A stretch of 64,000 nucleotides of DNA from Planctomycetaceae bacterium (GCA_016793115.1 JAEUIN010000248.1:1-64000), one strand, 5' to 3'. Shown: positions 1-8,802, counted from the stretch's first letter. Notes: generated by a model not told the origin, from the sequence alone. Numbers and translations: made by a program.

Positions 1-160
1 CTCGGCTTGGCAGGCCCAACTCGGCGAACGATCGTGCACGCTCGCCCAGAGCAACACGCCGACGATCTCATAATCGAAAAAACTTATCGAGCGACCACCA
101 CGGCCGAGGATCGCAACGCCGCGCCAGCGCGTACAATAACAACCAGAGTTCGCGTTCCAT
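1..160 (-). pseudogene. transposase 5' fragment, frameshifted, runs off the window edge
   Basis: Read on the minus strand from an ATG at 160, the sequence gives MERELWLLLYALARR and then, one frame over, FDYEIVGVLLWASVHDRSP followed by SWAC. This is the kind of N-terminal segment (xxIVxxxLWAxxHDRPxSWAC) found in IS4-like DDE transposases. The two parts are separated by a run of six T on the coding strand (about positions 78-85). Removing one T fuses the frames into KFFDYEIV, so slippage in a homopolymer is the simplest explanation. Only the 5' end lies inside the window, so the rest cannot be judged. A programmed frameshift is possible but less likely. Confidence 0.5.
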
Positions 161-297
161 GTCCGGTCTCCTCGTTTGTTGACCCAAACGAATCCCTAGA
201 GACCAGCATGAACGCGAACTCGCTTCTTCTCCACAAACGCGCCCCTCAATCCCCTCAAATACCACCGCGGCTGCTAGCTAGTGAATAACGTTGCAGC

Positions 298-407
298 GGG
301 AGAAGGAAATAAACACGGCTCCCGGCGGGAGAAGGGTTTTCGCAATACCTCTCCCACTGGGAGAGGTCGACGCGACCTCAAGTCGCGGCGGGTGAGGGCC
401 GCGCGGC
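298..407. repeat. dispersed palindromic repeat, copy A
   Basis: An about 110-bp unit beginning gggagaaggaaataaacac and ending gtgagggccgcgcggc. It contains internal palindromes (ctctcccactgggagag and cgcgacctcaagtcgcg). A second copy lies at 672-779. No convincing protein is encoded here. Confidence 0.8.
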
Positions 408-671
408 GCAAAGTTTGGCGTCGGGGGCAGATCGGCTTCAGAGCTTCAGAGCCGCTCGGCGTGAGCGACCGGGTCGAGCTGGCAGGACGACGTCGCATTT
501 CTACCTTTGTCGACGACGCGCTCCGATGGACTCCGACGCAACGCCTCGCCGTCGACCCGCTTACTGACGTGCGCGGCTCCGATGTCTGATGCGCTGCGTC
601 GTCGAGTGTATCGCAGCACCAACCTTTACGCCGCGCGACCCTCATCCGGCCTTTGGCCACCTTCTCCCGAA

Positions 672-779
672 GGGAGAAGGAAATAAACACGGCACTCGAC
701 GGGAGAAGCTTTTCCTACACCTCTCCCACTGGGAGAGGTCGCCGCGACCTCAAGTCGCGGCGGGTGAGGGTTGCGCGGC
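672..779. repeat. dispersed palindromic repeat, copy B
   Basis: Direct repeat of the unit at 298-407, differing at scattered positions in the middle. The palindrome ttctcccgaagggagaa precedes it at about 662-678. The region 161-1200 holds repeats and no supportable gene. Confidence 0.8.
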
Positions 780-869
780 ACGACGTTTGGTATTGGGGAT
801 CACATCGAGTGAGAATATTTCACTCGCTGTAGAGAACGCCCTCGGTGGCGTTCCGGAATGCTGGTACCC

Positions 870-906
870 GCTGCGCGGAACGCCGCGGAGGGCGCTGCCT
901 ATAGGA
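870..906. repeat. 37-bp dispersed repeat, copy 1
   Basis: A GC-rich element starting gctgcgcggaacgccgcgga that recurs at 2811-2847 with one difference in 37 bases. It is intergenic in both places. Confidence 0.8.
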
Positions 907-1203
907 CGCACTCGGGTGTGCGATGAAATGGCGAGCGGCGGGGTTTATCCCCGCCGTCCGGAAATGCGTGTCGCTCGGAGTCGCGCGCTTGAGGCGAATC
1001 ACGTCGTTTGAAATCAAACGTCACGCGAAATTGCGCGTCGCGCAAATGCAGACGGCGGGGATAAACCCTGACAACTAGCCGCATTTTACTACGCCGTGCT
1101 GGCGTGTCCGGTTCATTTTTGTTGGGCTGCCGGCGTCGTCGCGTGCGTAGTGAGCGGGGGTGGGGCGACGGAGTTCCCGCCGCGGTCGATTGGGAGAGGC
1201 GTC

Positions 1204-1485
1204 ATGACGGTGGAACCGTCGTTCGAGGAGCGGAACTTCGGCGAGGCGGAGTTGGGAGATCGGCGGCGGACGGCGCGGCTGGTCGAGATTGCGGATCGCT
1301 TGGCGTCGCATCCCGGCGGCTCGCTGCCGGAGAAGTTGGCGTCGACCGCGCAGTTGCGCGCCGCCTATCGTCTGATGGCCCGTCCGGAGGTGACGCACGA
1401 GGCGGTGTTCGCGGGTCATCGCGAAGCGACGCTCGCGCGGGCCGCCGCGCACGAAGGGCGGTTGTACCGACGCTCATCACGTTAG
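1204..1485 (+). pseudogene. truncated IS4-type transposase, N-terminal DNA-binding part
   Basis: The ATG at 1204 follows a gggagaggcgtc ribosome-binding region. The first about 85 residues match the transposase DNA-binding domain seen at the N-terminus of IS4/Tn5-type enzymes: an FGEAELGDRRRTARLVEIA block, SHPGGSLPEK, then AAYRLMARPEVTHEA. Similarity stops near residue 87, and the frame ends at 1485 inside unrelated sequence. The catalytic DDE domain is missing, so this is an insertion-sequence remnant. Its broken end abuts the 3' end of the oppositely oriented gene at 1482-1778, which marks a rearrangement junction at about 1465-1485. Confidence 0.7.
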
Positions 1486-1778
1486 TCGATGAAACTCATC
1501 TGCAATCCGTGGTACCGCACGCCCTTGTGAGTTCCCGGAGTAGCCTTCATCGCTGCTAGTTCTCGCTGAGACACTTCATTTGTCCTGACAAGACAGTTAT
1601 GAAAATATTCTCGCTGCGTGCCGTCATCGTCATCTGTAGTAACTTCGAGCATATTGCCGATGGCGGCATACTGATCATCTGAAAGCTCGTACATCACAAC
1701 TAATATGTTCTTCTCCCTATTCATAGCGACGATTTCATCAAGCGTATTTGCTAGATCGTTCTGCGAATCCGTGTTCAT
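1482..1778 (-). CDS. small acidic protein, possible immunity partner
   Basis: A 98-residue protein beginning MNTDSQND, with no family I recognise. It is acidic in the middle (a TTDDDDGTQ stretch) and has no signal peptide or membrane segment. The start at 1778 is chosen because its ATG overlaps the TAA of the upstream reading frame (TAATG), a typical sign of translational coupling. An in-frame start 11 codons further upstream exists but lacks that logic. Its size, acidity and position right behind a toxin-like frame suggest an immunity protein (inference). The 3' end meets a truncated transposase. Confidence 0.55.
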   Translation of the reverse strand: MNTDSQNDLANTLDEIVAMNREKNILVVMYELSDDQYAAIGNMLEVTTDDDDGTQREYFHNCLVRTNEVSQRELAAMKATPGTHKGVRYHGLQMSFID

Positions 1779-2334
1779 TACTTTGGCCCTTGCGCAAGAT
1801 TGGTTAACCATCCGGGTCCACCCGACCTGCGAACTTGCTGTAACGTCAAAAGTGCGTCATCGAGAAGGATGCCGCGTTCCGCATTAGTAAGACCAGGCAG
1901 TGCGGCGCCCTCTACCGATGCCTGTAATTCTTGTAGCCAATACTTCGGCGTCTGCGAAGCGGGTCTGAAGGTGCCCGCCTGTCCTGCGTTGATATGGCCA
2001 TCTCATGAGCGATGATAGACCGGCCGGAAATCCGCCGCACTGCTCCGCTTCGCAACACTTCGCTATATCCGTCAAAATAGGCTCGGGCATTGACGACCAA
2101 AGTACCGTCGGCCATCATCCCGCCAGCAGTGCTCGGCAGATTTTCGAAAACCCGGATCTCTCCGCTCCATCCTAGATCGCGCGACGCATTGACAATCGTG
2201 TCGTACTTCTTGCCCGAAGTCAGTAGTTTGCCGCTTGAAATAGGTGCTTCGTCACCCATAGCAAATACCAGCTTCGGACCGGTCGAGTTGTGGGTAACTG
2301 AAAGAGCGCCGGAACGCGCCCGGGACGGGTGCAC
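1778..2334 (-). pseudogene. frameshifted toxin-like gene (HExxx-containing), remnant
   Basis: Two minus-strand frames join into one plausible product. The first runs from a GTG at 2334 and includes SGKKYDTIVNASRDLGWSG and RSIIAHEMA. The second continues directly with INAGQAGTFRPASQTPKYW and ends in NLAQGPK at a TAA (1778-1780). The break lies at about 1991-1996, where cata-tca appears in place of an expected catcaa. An in-frame TAG just upstream of 2334 suggests the 5' part of a larger protein was lost. An AHE motif near the end of an otherwise soluble domain, followed by a coupled small acidic gene, resembles the C-terminal tip of a polymorphic (Rhs-like) toxin. The family itself is not recognised. 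Confidence 0.5.
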
Positions 2335-2414
2335 GATGCGGCACCGAGCGCCGATGCCGGTCGCGTCGAGCTAAACTTTTGCTTAGCGTTCGCCGACCGG
2401 CTACCGTGAGCGAT

Positions 2415-2702
2415 ATGGAATCGCCTCCTGCTGAATTCAGCGTGGTTCGCATCGTCAAGCTGTCTTGTTTCGGCGTACTCTTCTGCCTTGCGATGACGCA
2501 CTTTCTCGACGGGCGCATTTCGCACGACGACGAACCCTATCTTCTTGTCGCCGTCGTTTCTCTCTGGGGAGCGGTGGGCGTCGTCAACCCGACGGCGATG
2601 CGTTGGCTGAAAATCGCCCTGATCGTCGGCGTCGTTGCGGTCATCCTTTTTTTCGTGTTCTTGTTCATCGTGTTTGCAACGGGCGATCCGATTCAGAACT
2701 AG
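2415..2702 (+). CDS. small membrane protein, unknown function
   Basis: A 95-residue protein (ATG at 2415; an in-frame GTG at 2406 is an alternative). It has three hydrophobic segments: about residues 10-28, 37-52 and 60-84, the last rich in Val, Ile and Phe. A short acidic stretch (HDDEP) lies between the first two. No conserved domain is recognised. It converges on the hydrolase gene at 2931, with a long perfect inverted repeat between them. Confidence 0.5.
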   Translation: MESPPAEFSVVRIVKLSCFGVLFCLAMTHFLDGRISHDDEPYLLVAVVSLWGAVGVVNPTAMRWLKIALIVGVVAVILFFVFLFIVFATGDPIQN

Positions 2703-2706
2703 AATC

Positions 2707-2778
2707 GTTTAGCCGCCGAGCTTGCTCGGCGCGTTGACGTCGACGAGCTTGCGCGCCGAGCAAGCTCGGCGGCTAAAC
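2707..2778. repeat. perfect 27-bp inverted repeat, REP-like or bidirectional terminator
   Basis: The arms 2707-2733 and 2752-2778 (outer ends gtttagccgccgag and ctcggcggctaaac) are exact reverse complements over 27 bases around an 18-base loop. It lies between convergent genes. There is no T tract, so a REP-type element is at least as likely as an intrinsic terminator. A degenerate relative lies at 56157-56181. Confidence 0.85.
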
Positions 2779-2810
2779 GGCGCGCGGTGTGCGCCTCGGG
2801 CGTCGATGGC

Positions 2811-2847
2811 GCTGCGCGGAACGCCGCGGAGGGCGCTGCCTACAGGA
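2811..2847. repeat. 37-bp dispersed repeat, copy 2
   Basis: Second copy of the element at 870-906. Confidence 0.8.
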
Positions 2848-2887
2848 AGAGGAAAACGGCGCTCGATGTTGATGTCGCGTTGATTCC

Positions 2888-2920
2888 GCGTGGGCCTCGC
2901 TGCGCTCGACCCACCCTACG
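2888..2920. repeat. GWVERSE-type dispersed repeat
   Basis: The sequence gcgtgggcctcgctgcgctc plus gacccaccctacg is a common environmental-bacterial intergenic repeat whose minus-strand translation reads VGWVERSEAH. A diverged copy lies at 22177-22218. Automated gene callers often mistake it for protein. Confidence 0.6.
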
Positions 2921-2930
2921 AATTGCCACT

Positions 2931-5072
2931 CTACACAGGCACGCGGTCGGCGGCGGTGAGTGTTTCGATCATTTGGAGTTTCTTCGGCTTCAGCGCTTCG
3001 TAGACGTCGGGCAGATCGAATTGCTGCAGCGCGTTGGGCCAGATGGCCGAAACCGGCCAGTGGTAGATGCCCGTCGAGGCCAGATCCGTGTACGACTTCA
3101 GCGCGTGCTTCAGCGTCACTTGCTTGACCGACTTGCGGGGCAGGGCGGCGAAGGCCGCGGGAATCGTGCCGTAGCCGCGGGCCACGAGATGAATCTCCTG
3201 GTGCCCGAAGCTTTCGATGAAGTCGAGGGCGCGGGCCACGTCGCGCACGCGCGTGGCCGGCACCGATTGGCCGAGCATGATCGCGTGCACCGAATAGAAA
3301 TAGTCGCAGCCGTAGGCGCCGTTGTACGAATTCTCGCCGCATGTGTTGGGACGCGTTTCGCCGAGCCCGCGCACGTCGACGGCGTAGATCGCGGCGTCGG
3401 GCTGCGCTTTGACGATCTCTGTGACGAAGTCGTCGGCGAGTTCGACGTCGCTCGAATCGTGGGCGACATAGAGAATGGCCGCACCGTCGGACTTCGGCGG
3501 CCGCGACACGCTCGGCGCGTCGTAGAGCCGATAGACAGGGGTCGGCACGTCGAACGCTTCGAGCAGGTAAGTGGTGTACGACGGCAGCGGGTGTCCTTTG
3601 CCTTTGCGGGGGCGGAGAATGCGATACGACGTGGGCGCGTTGTCCGGTCGCCGCGTGAGTTGCTCGGCCATCGCCGTCAGCGCGCGGGTCGTCGCTTCGG
3701 CGGGTCGCTGCGCGCGGCGCTGGGCGAGTTGTTCGGCCGTTTCTTTCGTATACGAATAGACGGTGCGGCCTTTCAGGTCGACGATTTGGCCGCGCTTCGT
3801 GCATTGCAGCGTCTTCTCGTCTTCAAGCGTGAGCTGCGGCTCTTTCGCGTGCGACTCGCCCAGCCCCGTCGCCTTGTTGAAGCAGGAATACATCGCTTCG
3901 CGAGCGTCTTGCGCGTAGCCGTGGCCGCCGGGGCCGGTGAAGAGCGTGAGCTTGTCTTCCGCGCCGAACTGGGCATAGAGCCGCTTGAGGCGGGCATAGG
4001 CCTGCTCGCTGCCGCGGACGTCGAAGAAGTCTTGCTCTTGGGTGAGGATGACGAGCGGCTTCGGCGCTTGGGCCGCGAGGAAATCGACATGGTCGAGCCC
4101 GCGCGCGAGCACGCCGGGAGGGCATTGCTCGGTGTCGGCGGGGAGTTCGTTTTCCATGTTGTTGAGGAACGACGTGACGAAGCAGCTCGGGGCGGCCATC
4201 GTCCAGCGCCGTTCGACCCCCATGAGCCACGTGGTCATCGTGCCGCCGCCGGAGTTGCCGGTGATGCCGATATGGTTGGGATCGACTTCCTCGCGCGAGA
4301 GGAGATAGTCGAGGGCGCGGATGCCGTCCCAGGCCCGCCAGGAGCCGAAGAACTGGCCGACGAGGAACTGCTGGTTGCCGACCATCATGTGTTCGCTCGT
4401 GCCGGAGCCGATCTTCGGCTTGAGGTTTTCGTCGGGGAATTGCAGCCGCTCGCCTTGGCCGATGGGATCGAAGATGAGGCAGGCATAGCCTTGGCGCGCG
4501 AGGCCTTGCGCGAACGACTGATAGGCCTCGAGCGCCTTGCCGTTGGCCGAGTGGCCGCAGGAGCCGACGACGCCGGGAATTTTCCCCTTCACGGTTTTGG
4601 GCAGGTAGAGGTTGGCCGTGACGTAGAACTCGGGCCGGCTTTCGAAGATGACGTTTTCGATGCGGTAGGCGTCGCGCGTGACCGAGCCGGTGATCTTCGG
4701 ATTGAGCGGAGTTTTTTCGGGCCAGGGGCCGAAGCACTGGGCGATCAGGTTGCGGACTTCTTCGATGTAGGCCTCGGGCGACTTCGCTTTGCCGTAGCGC
4801 TCTTCGCTGCGACGACAGGCGTAGCGGACCTGCTGCAGGTAGAAGTCGTGAACGGCCCGCGGGAAGCGATTCAGCGGCGGGCCGACGGGAGCGGCGGAGG
4901 CGGCCGGGGGGGAGGTTTTGGGGGACGCGGCAGGTTTGGCGGAGCTGCCGGTTTTCGGCTCGGCGGCGAAAGCTTCGGCCAGCGGAGCTAAGAGCGGGCT
5001 CGCCAGTGCGGGGGCGACGAGCGAGCCGGCGGAGGCGAGGAGTTGGCGACGGGAAAGGGGAGCGGGCTTCAT
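2931..5072 (-). CDS. secreted alpha/beta hydrolase, acetylxylan-esterase-like, two domains
   Basis: A 713-residue protein starting at 5072 behind a GAAGGA ribosome-binding site. The N-terminus reads SRRQLLASAGSLVAPALASP, a twin-arginine-type leader, so export in folded form is likely. After a Pro/Ala/Ser linker comes an alpha/beta-hydrolase domain with the nucleophile elbow GNSGGG at about residues 270-285 and a probable acid/His pair near GPGGHGYAQD. A second, weaker hydrolase-like domain follows, with DVRGLGETRP and ARGYGT but no clear GxSxG. Planctomycetes carry many such proteins for deacetylation of sulfated or acetylated polysaccharides. The substrate here is unknown. It is monocistronic between repeats and cysK. 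Confidence 0.8.
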   Translation of the reverse strand: MKPAPLSRRQLLASAGSLVAPALASPLLAPLAEAFAAEPKTGSSAKPAASPKTSPPAASAAPVGPPLNRFPRAVHDFYLQQVRYACRRSEERYGKAKSPEAYIEEVRNLIAQCFGPWPEKTPLNPKITGSVTRDAYRIENVIFESRPEFYVTANLYLPKTVKGKIPGVVGSCGHSANGKALEAYQSFAQGLARQGYACLIFDPIGQGERLQFPDENLKPKIGSGTSEHMMVGNQQFLVGQFFGSWRAWDGIRALDYLLSREEVDPNHIGITGNSGGGTMTTWLMGVERRWTMAAPSCFVTSFLNNMENELPADTEQCPPGVLARGLDHVDFLAAQAPKPLVILTQEQDFFDVRGSEQAYARLKRLYAQFGAEDKLTLFTGPGGHGYAQDAREAMYSCFNKATGLGESHAKEPQLTLEDEKTLQCTKRGQIVDLKGRTVYSYTKETAEQLAQRRAQRPAEATTRALTAMAEQLTRRPDNAPTSYRILRPRKGKGHPLPSYTTYLLEAFDVPTPVYRLYDAPSVSRPPKSDGAAILYVAHDSSDVELADDFVTEIVKAQPDAAIYAVDVRGLGETRPNTCGENSYNGAYGCDYFYSVHAIMLGQSVPATRVRDVARALDFIESFGHQEIHLVARGYGTIPAAFAALPRKSVKQVTLKHALKSYTDLASTGIYHWPVSAIWPNALQQFDLPDVYEALKPKKLQMIETLTAADRVPV

Positions 5073-5408
5073 GGCCGATTCCTTCGCGGGAGCGGGGGCA
5101 AAATGGGGGGCGATGCGGCACCGGGGCGGAGAGCCGGTGCCGGATCGGAGGACAGTGTTCGGTCGGAGGACAGTGCGAATCATCGTCGCAGCGAGCGGGG
5201 ACGTCAAATTTAATCAAAACAGCGGGGAAAACGGTGGAAATGGGTTGCAAATGCAACAAAGTTGCGTAGCGGCGCGACTGTTTCGTAGAGGCTCCGATCG
5301 AAAACTCGGCGCGCAGAAAGAGTGGCGCGGGGGTTGCGCGTCGGGCGGAAGGCAATCGCGGCGCGTCGGAACCGGCTGTGGCGGCAAGCCGGCGGGCCTG
5401 GAAGCGGC
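5073..5408. other. intergenic region, hydrolase promoter side
   Basis: These 336 bases separate the hydrolase start from the cysK stop. They include a stretch less GC-rich than its surroundings at about 5205-5260 (tcaaatttaatcaaaac), where a minus-strand promoter could lie. I see no gene or clear terminator. Confidence 0.5.
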
Positions 5409-6368
5409 CTATTCCGGGAACAGCTTCGTGGAGAGGTAGCGTTCGCCGATGTCCGGCAAGATCACGACAATCTGCTTGCCGGCGTTTTCGGGACGCTTGC
5501 CGATTTGGATCGCCGCCCAGGTCGCGGCGCCGCAACTGATGCCGCACATCAGGCCTTCGAGTTTGGCGAGGTTGCGAGCCGTTTCCATGGCGTCGTCGTC
5601 GGTGACCTGGACGACCTCGTCGATGAGATCGACGTTGAGGACGCCGGGAATGAAGCCGGCGCCGATGCCTTGGATCGTGTGGCGGCCCGGCTTGAGCGGC
5701 CGGCCGGCCTTTTTCTGAGAGATGACGGGGCTATTGGCCGGCTCGACCGCCACGGCCTTAAAGCTCGGCTTGCGCCGCTTGATGACGTCGGTCACGCCGG
5801 TGATGGTACCGCCGGTGCCGACGCCGGCGACGAGGATATCGACCTGGCCGGCCGTATCGCGCCAAATCTCTTCGGCCGTGGTTTGGCGATGGATCTCGGG
5901 ATTGGCCGGGTTGTTGAACTGCTGCGGGATGAAGTAGTTCTTGTTTTGGGCCGCGAGTTCCTCCGCCTTCCGGACCGCGCCGGGCATGCCGTCGGCCGCG
6001 GCGGTGAGCACCAACTCGGCACCGAGGGCTTTGAGCAGGCGGCGACGTTCCAAGCTCATGCTTTCCGGCATCGTGGCCATGAATTTGTAGCCGCGAGCCG
6101 CGCAGACGTAGGCGAGCCCGATCCCCGTATTGCCGCTCGTGGGCTCGATAATCACGGTGTCGGGCTGGATTTTGCCGTCGCGTTCGGCGGCGTCGATCAT
6201 GGCCCGCGCGATGCGATCTTTGACGCTCCAGAGCGGGTTCATGTTTTCGACCTTGGCGACGAGCGTCGCGCCGACGCCTTCCGCGATACGGCGCAGTTTC
6301 ACAAGCGGCGTGTTGCCGATGCACTGCGTGATATCGTCGTGGATGCGAGCGGAAGAGATCGAAGACAT
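5409..6368 (-). CDS. cysK: cysteine synthase A (O-acetylserine sulfhydrylase)
   Basis: A 319-residue PLP enzyme making L-cysteine from O-acetylserine and sulfide. The PLP lysine lies in [11 protein letters not shown] (about residue 45), the substrate/PLP loop is [13 protein letters not shown], and the phosphate cup is [11 protein letters not shown]. The usual GISSGAA near the C-terminus reads GISCGAA, so one Ser is replaced by Cys next to the PLP pyridine-nitrogen contact. Full length for the family. The start at 6368 (MSSISS) is preferred over an ATG two codons upstream. It shares no operon overlap with its neighbours. Confidence 0.95.
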   Translation of the reverse strand: MSSISSARIHDDITQCIGNTPLVKLRRIAEGVGATLVAKVENMNPLWSVKDRIARAMIDAAERDGKIQPDTVIIEPTSGNTGIGLAYVCAARGYKFMATMPESMSLERRRLLKALGAELVLTAAADGMPGAVRKAEELAAQNKNYFIPQQFNNPANPEIHRQTTAEEIWRDTAGQVDILVAGVGTGGTITGVTDVIKRRKPSFKAVAVEPANSPVISQKKAGRPLKPGRHTIQGIGAGFIPGVLNVDLIDEVVQVTDDDAMETARNLAKLEGLMCGISCGAATWAAIQIGKRPENAGKQIVVILPDIGERYLSTKLFPE

Positions 6369-6454
6369 GAGCAATGGCCTGCGCGGGAGGGGCGGAATTC
6401 GCGCGAATTATAGTAGCGGCAAATTCCGACGGTCAATCGCGCGGCGGCGCGACG

Positions 6455-6901
6455 TCACTTCTTGGCGGGCCCGTGATCGGCGCTAGGTTTGAAGGTGAAC
6501 ACCGGGCATTTGGCGCGGCGCACCACGGCCTCGGCGACGCTGCCCATGAGCATCCGCTTGAAGCCGGTGCGGCCATGGGTGGCGAGCACGATCATGTCGA
6601 CTTTCTCTTCTTCGGCGAGGCGAACGATTTCGTCGGCGGGATCGCCCATCACGAGGCGATGCGTAAACGGCACGGCCGGATCGGTCGGCTTCACAGCATC
6701 GAGCATGCGCCGGACTTCGGCGCGGTCGGGATCGGGGATGCCGTAATACATCTCGCCGCCGCCGTAGGCGATGGGCGGTTCTTCGATGTGGGCAATAATT
6801 AGCGTCGCGCCGCTCTCGCGAGCCAACGTCGTGGCATAAGTCAGCGCGGAGTCGCTGAGGTGGGAATAGTCGGTCGGGAACAGGATTTTTTGAGCTTTCA
6901 T
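6455..6901 (-). CDS. universal stress protein, UspA family
   Basis: A 148-residue single-domain Usp protein. The N-terminus KILFPTDYSHLSDSAL and the nucleotide-binding signature GRTGFKRMLMGSVAEAV (G-2x-G-9x-G-S) are both intact, so it belongs to the ATP-binding branch. The insert MYYGIPDPDRAEV in the middle is moderately variable within the family. It lies downstream of an own promoter region (6902-7190), with cysK next on the same strand 86 bases further on. Role: stress adaptation, cytoplasmic, partner unknown. Confidence 0.9.
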   Translation of the reverse strand: MKAQKILFPTDYSHLSDSALTYATTLARESGATLIIAHIEEPPIAYGGGEMYYGIPDPDRAEVRRMLDAVKPTDPAVPFTHRLVMGDPADEIVRLAEEEKVDMIVLATHGRTGFKRMLMGSVAEAVVRRAKCPVFTFKPSADHGPAKK

Positions 6902-7190
6902 CGGAGATCCCTGGGTTTTAGGCGGCGGCGGAACAGTGGCCCTGGTGAAGCGACTCCAGCGTCAGCCGCCAACGTTATCGCCGGCGGCATGGTCTAGCAA
7001 ATGTATTTCGGATGGGCTGCCGGCGTGGTTTTCCGACGCGTCCCCGTGGAAAGAATGTGGTAGAAAGCCCCACGTAAATCGAATGTTATGGCGACAAGAT
7101 GTCGCAGCGGATTGTATCATTGTTAGCTGATGTGAGTTCCATTCGCCTCTATTTTTTGATAGCCGTCCGCCATTCAGACTTGGGGCAAAT

Positions 7191-7856
7191 ATGACGGGTG
7201 TAGTGCAAATCCCTATCGAAATCGTAGTTGTTGATGATGAGCCGGAGTTCCGCGACACGGTGGTACGTCGCTTGGCACGACGGGGGTACTCCGTTGCCGG
7301 CGAACCGACGACAGTGAATCTGACCGGCTCCAAGTGCGATTTGGTCATCGTCCGCCACTCCCCGGCTTCTTATGCCGCTTTGGACTCGCTTTCAGCAAGC
7401 GGGATTCGGCAGGTTATCGTAATTTGCGGCCGGGAAGTCGTCGAAACGGCTGTCGAGGCTCTGCCCCGGTGTGCGACGGATCTTATGATTAAGCCGCTGA
7501 TTTGGCCCGAACTCGATTGGCGCGTTCAACGAGCGGCCGAACGAGTCGTTGCGTTACGTAATGCCGGCGTCGGACAGAACGGTGAGCGTTCGGCGCGCTT
7601 GGACCCGGGGTCCGTTCAACAGTCGTTTCCTAATCCGTCGACTTCAGGAAGCTCACTTTTTACCGCCGACGCGTTGGCTGCGGTCCAGCGTGCTCATATT
7701 CTCGAAATACTCCGTCGAGAAGGGGGTAACAAAGCACGCACGGCTCGAGCACTAGGCGTCAATCGAAGAAGCCTCTATCGGCTAATTGAGAAGTTTCAAA
7801 TCCAGATGTCCGAGAGTTCGGTCGGTAATCCCGTTTCGGCGGCTGCCTCTCATTGA
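7191..7856 (+). CDS. receiver-like/Fis-type HTH transcription regulator, phosphoacceptor missing
   Basis: 221 residues. Residues 8-110 have the fold signature of a response-regulator receiver: VVVDDEPEF supplies the acidic pair and MIKPL the conserved Lys. The strand that should end in the phosphorylated Asp reads CDLVIVRHSPAS, with Arg/His where the Asp is expected. Residues 165-205 form a Fis-type helix-turn-helix (AHILEILRREGGNKARTA, then RALGVNRRSLYRLIEKF), as in NtrC-type and ActR/PrrA-like regulators. There is no AAA+ sigma-54 domain. Start at 7191; a shorter form from 7209 is possible. It probably works without phosphorylation or as an atypical sensor output. Confidence 0.8.
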   Translation: MTGVVQIPIEIVVVDDEPEFRDTVVRRLARRGYSVAGEPTTVNLTGSKCDLVIVRHSPASYAALDSLSASGIRQVIVICGREVVETAVEALPRCATDLMIKPLIWPELDWRVQRAAERVVALRNAGVGQNGERSARLDPGSVQQSFPNPSTSGSSLFTADALAAVQRAHILEILRREGGNKARTARALGVNRRSLYRLIEKFQIQMSESSVGNPVSAAASH

Positions 7857-8088
7857 GACTTCCACAGCACCAGAGGCCTGTATCGCTATCGCAGGCCGGG
7901 TGATGAGCGTTGTGTAGGGAAATCGCGTATTTCTCGAGAAATCGCCTTGTGCGCTCATGAGATGGAAACAAAAGCCTAACAATTGCTTGCTATCAATAAT
8001 CAACTTCAGAAACTGGATTGGAATCGTTAGACGCTGCGGCGCCCTCGGGATTCCGAGCTTCTGAAGCTTCCGATTATTGGGAGCCGGC

Positions 8089-8775
8089 ATGCCGAAAGAA
8101 CGCATTCTTGTCGTCGACGATGAGGAAGATCTTGTTGAGCTGATTAAATACAACTTGAACAAAGAGGGCTATCGCGCCGCCGGCGTCGGAACCGGCGAAG
8201 AAGCGATTCGGCGAGCCCGCACCGACCTGCCTGATCTGGTGGTGCTCGACCTTCTTTTGCCGAACGTCGACGGACTTGAAGTTTGCCGGGTGCTGAAGAA
8301 TGACGCCCGCACCAAGCACATTCCTGTCGTGATGCTGACGGCCAAGGGCGAAGAAGCGGATATGGTCACCGGCCTTGAGATGGGGGCCGACGATTACCTC
8401 GCAAAGCCCTTCAGTCCGCGAGTCCTGATCGCGCGCATCAAGGCCGTGCTGCGTCGTCGCCAGAGCCAAATTGCGGACGACGACTCCCCGATCACGGTCG
8501 GCGAATTCGTGATTCATCCCGGACGTCACGAGGTCACAATTGCCGGGCGGCCGGTCGATTTGACGCTCACCGAGTTTCGCCTGCTGCAGTTTTTAACGCA
8601 GCGACCAGGCTGGGCGTTTTCGCGAGCCCAAATCGTCGACGCCGTCAAAGGGGAAGATTATCCGGTCACCGAACGCTCCGTCGACGTGCAGGTCGCCGGC
8701 CTACGAAAGAAACTTGGCGATCATGGTGCGTTCGTCGAGACCGTACGCGGTGTAGGATATCGCTTCAAAGGCTAA
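8089..8775 (+). CDS. PhoB-like response regulator (OmpR family)
   Basis: 228 residues. The receiver is complete: DDEED acidic pair, VVLDLLLPNVDG with the phosphoacceptor Asp at about residue 52, MLTAKG and AKPFSP with the Lys. A winged-helix OmpR/PhoB DNA-binding domain follows (LTLTEFRLLQFL ... VRGVGYRFKG). The ATG at 8089 sits behind a gggagcc motif. The sensor kinase gene starts 27 bases downstream, so the pair is co-transcribed. PhoB is the closest named type, but no pst or pho genes are adjacent, so phosphate control is only a suggestion. Confidence 0.9.
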   Translation: MPKERILVVDDEEDLVELIKYNLNKEGYRAAGVGTGEEAIRRARTDLPDLVVLDLLLPNVDGLEVCRVLKNDARTKHIPVVMLTAKGEEADMVTGLEMGADDYLAKPFSPRVLIARIKAVLRRRQSQIADDDSPITVGEFVIHPGRHEVTIAGRPVDLTLTEFRLLQFLTQRPGWAFSRAQIVDAVKGEDYPVTERSVDVQVAGLRKKLGDHGAFVETVRGVGYRFKG

Positions 8776-8802
8776 CGAAGCAGGCTCGCAAAGGCGGTCG
8801 CG

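Noticed and set aside
161..1200. Several open frames of 60-140 codons
   Set aside because: They fall within dispersed repeats and translate to RQRPPRRSAQR- or VERSE-type strings typical of intergenic repeats, with no start signals.
2787..4991. A 734-codon plus-strand open frame opposite the hydrolase
   Set aside because: It is the antisense shadow of a GC-rich gene: Arg/Gly/Val-rich, no motifs, and the minus strand encodes a clear family.
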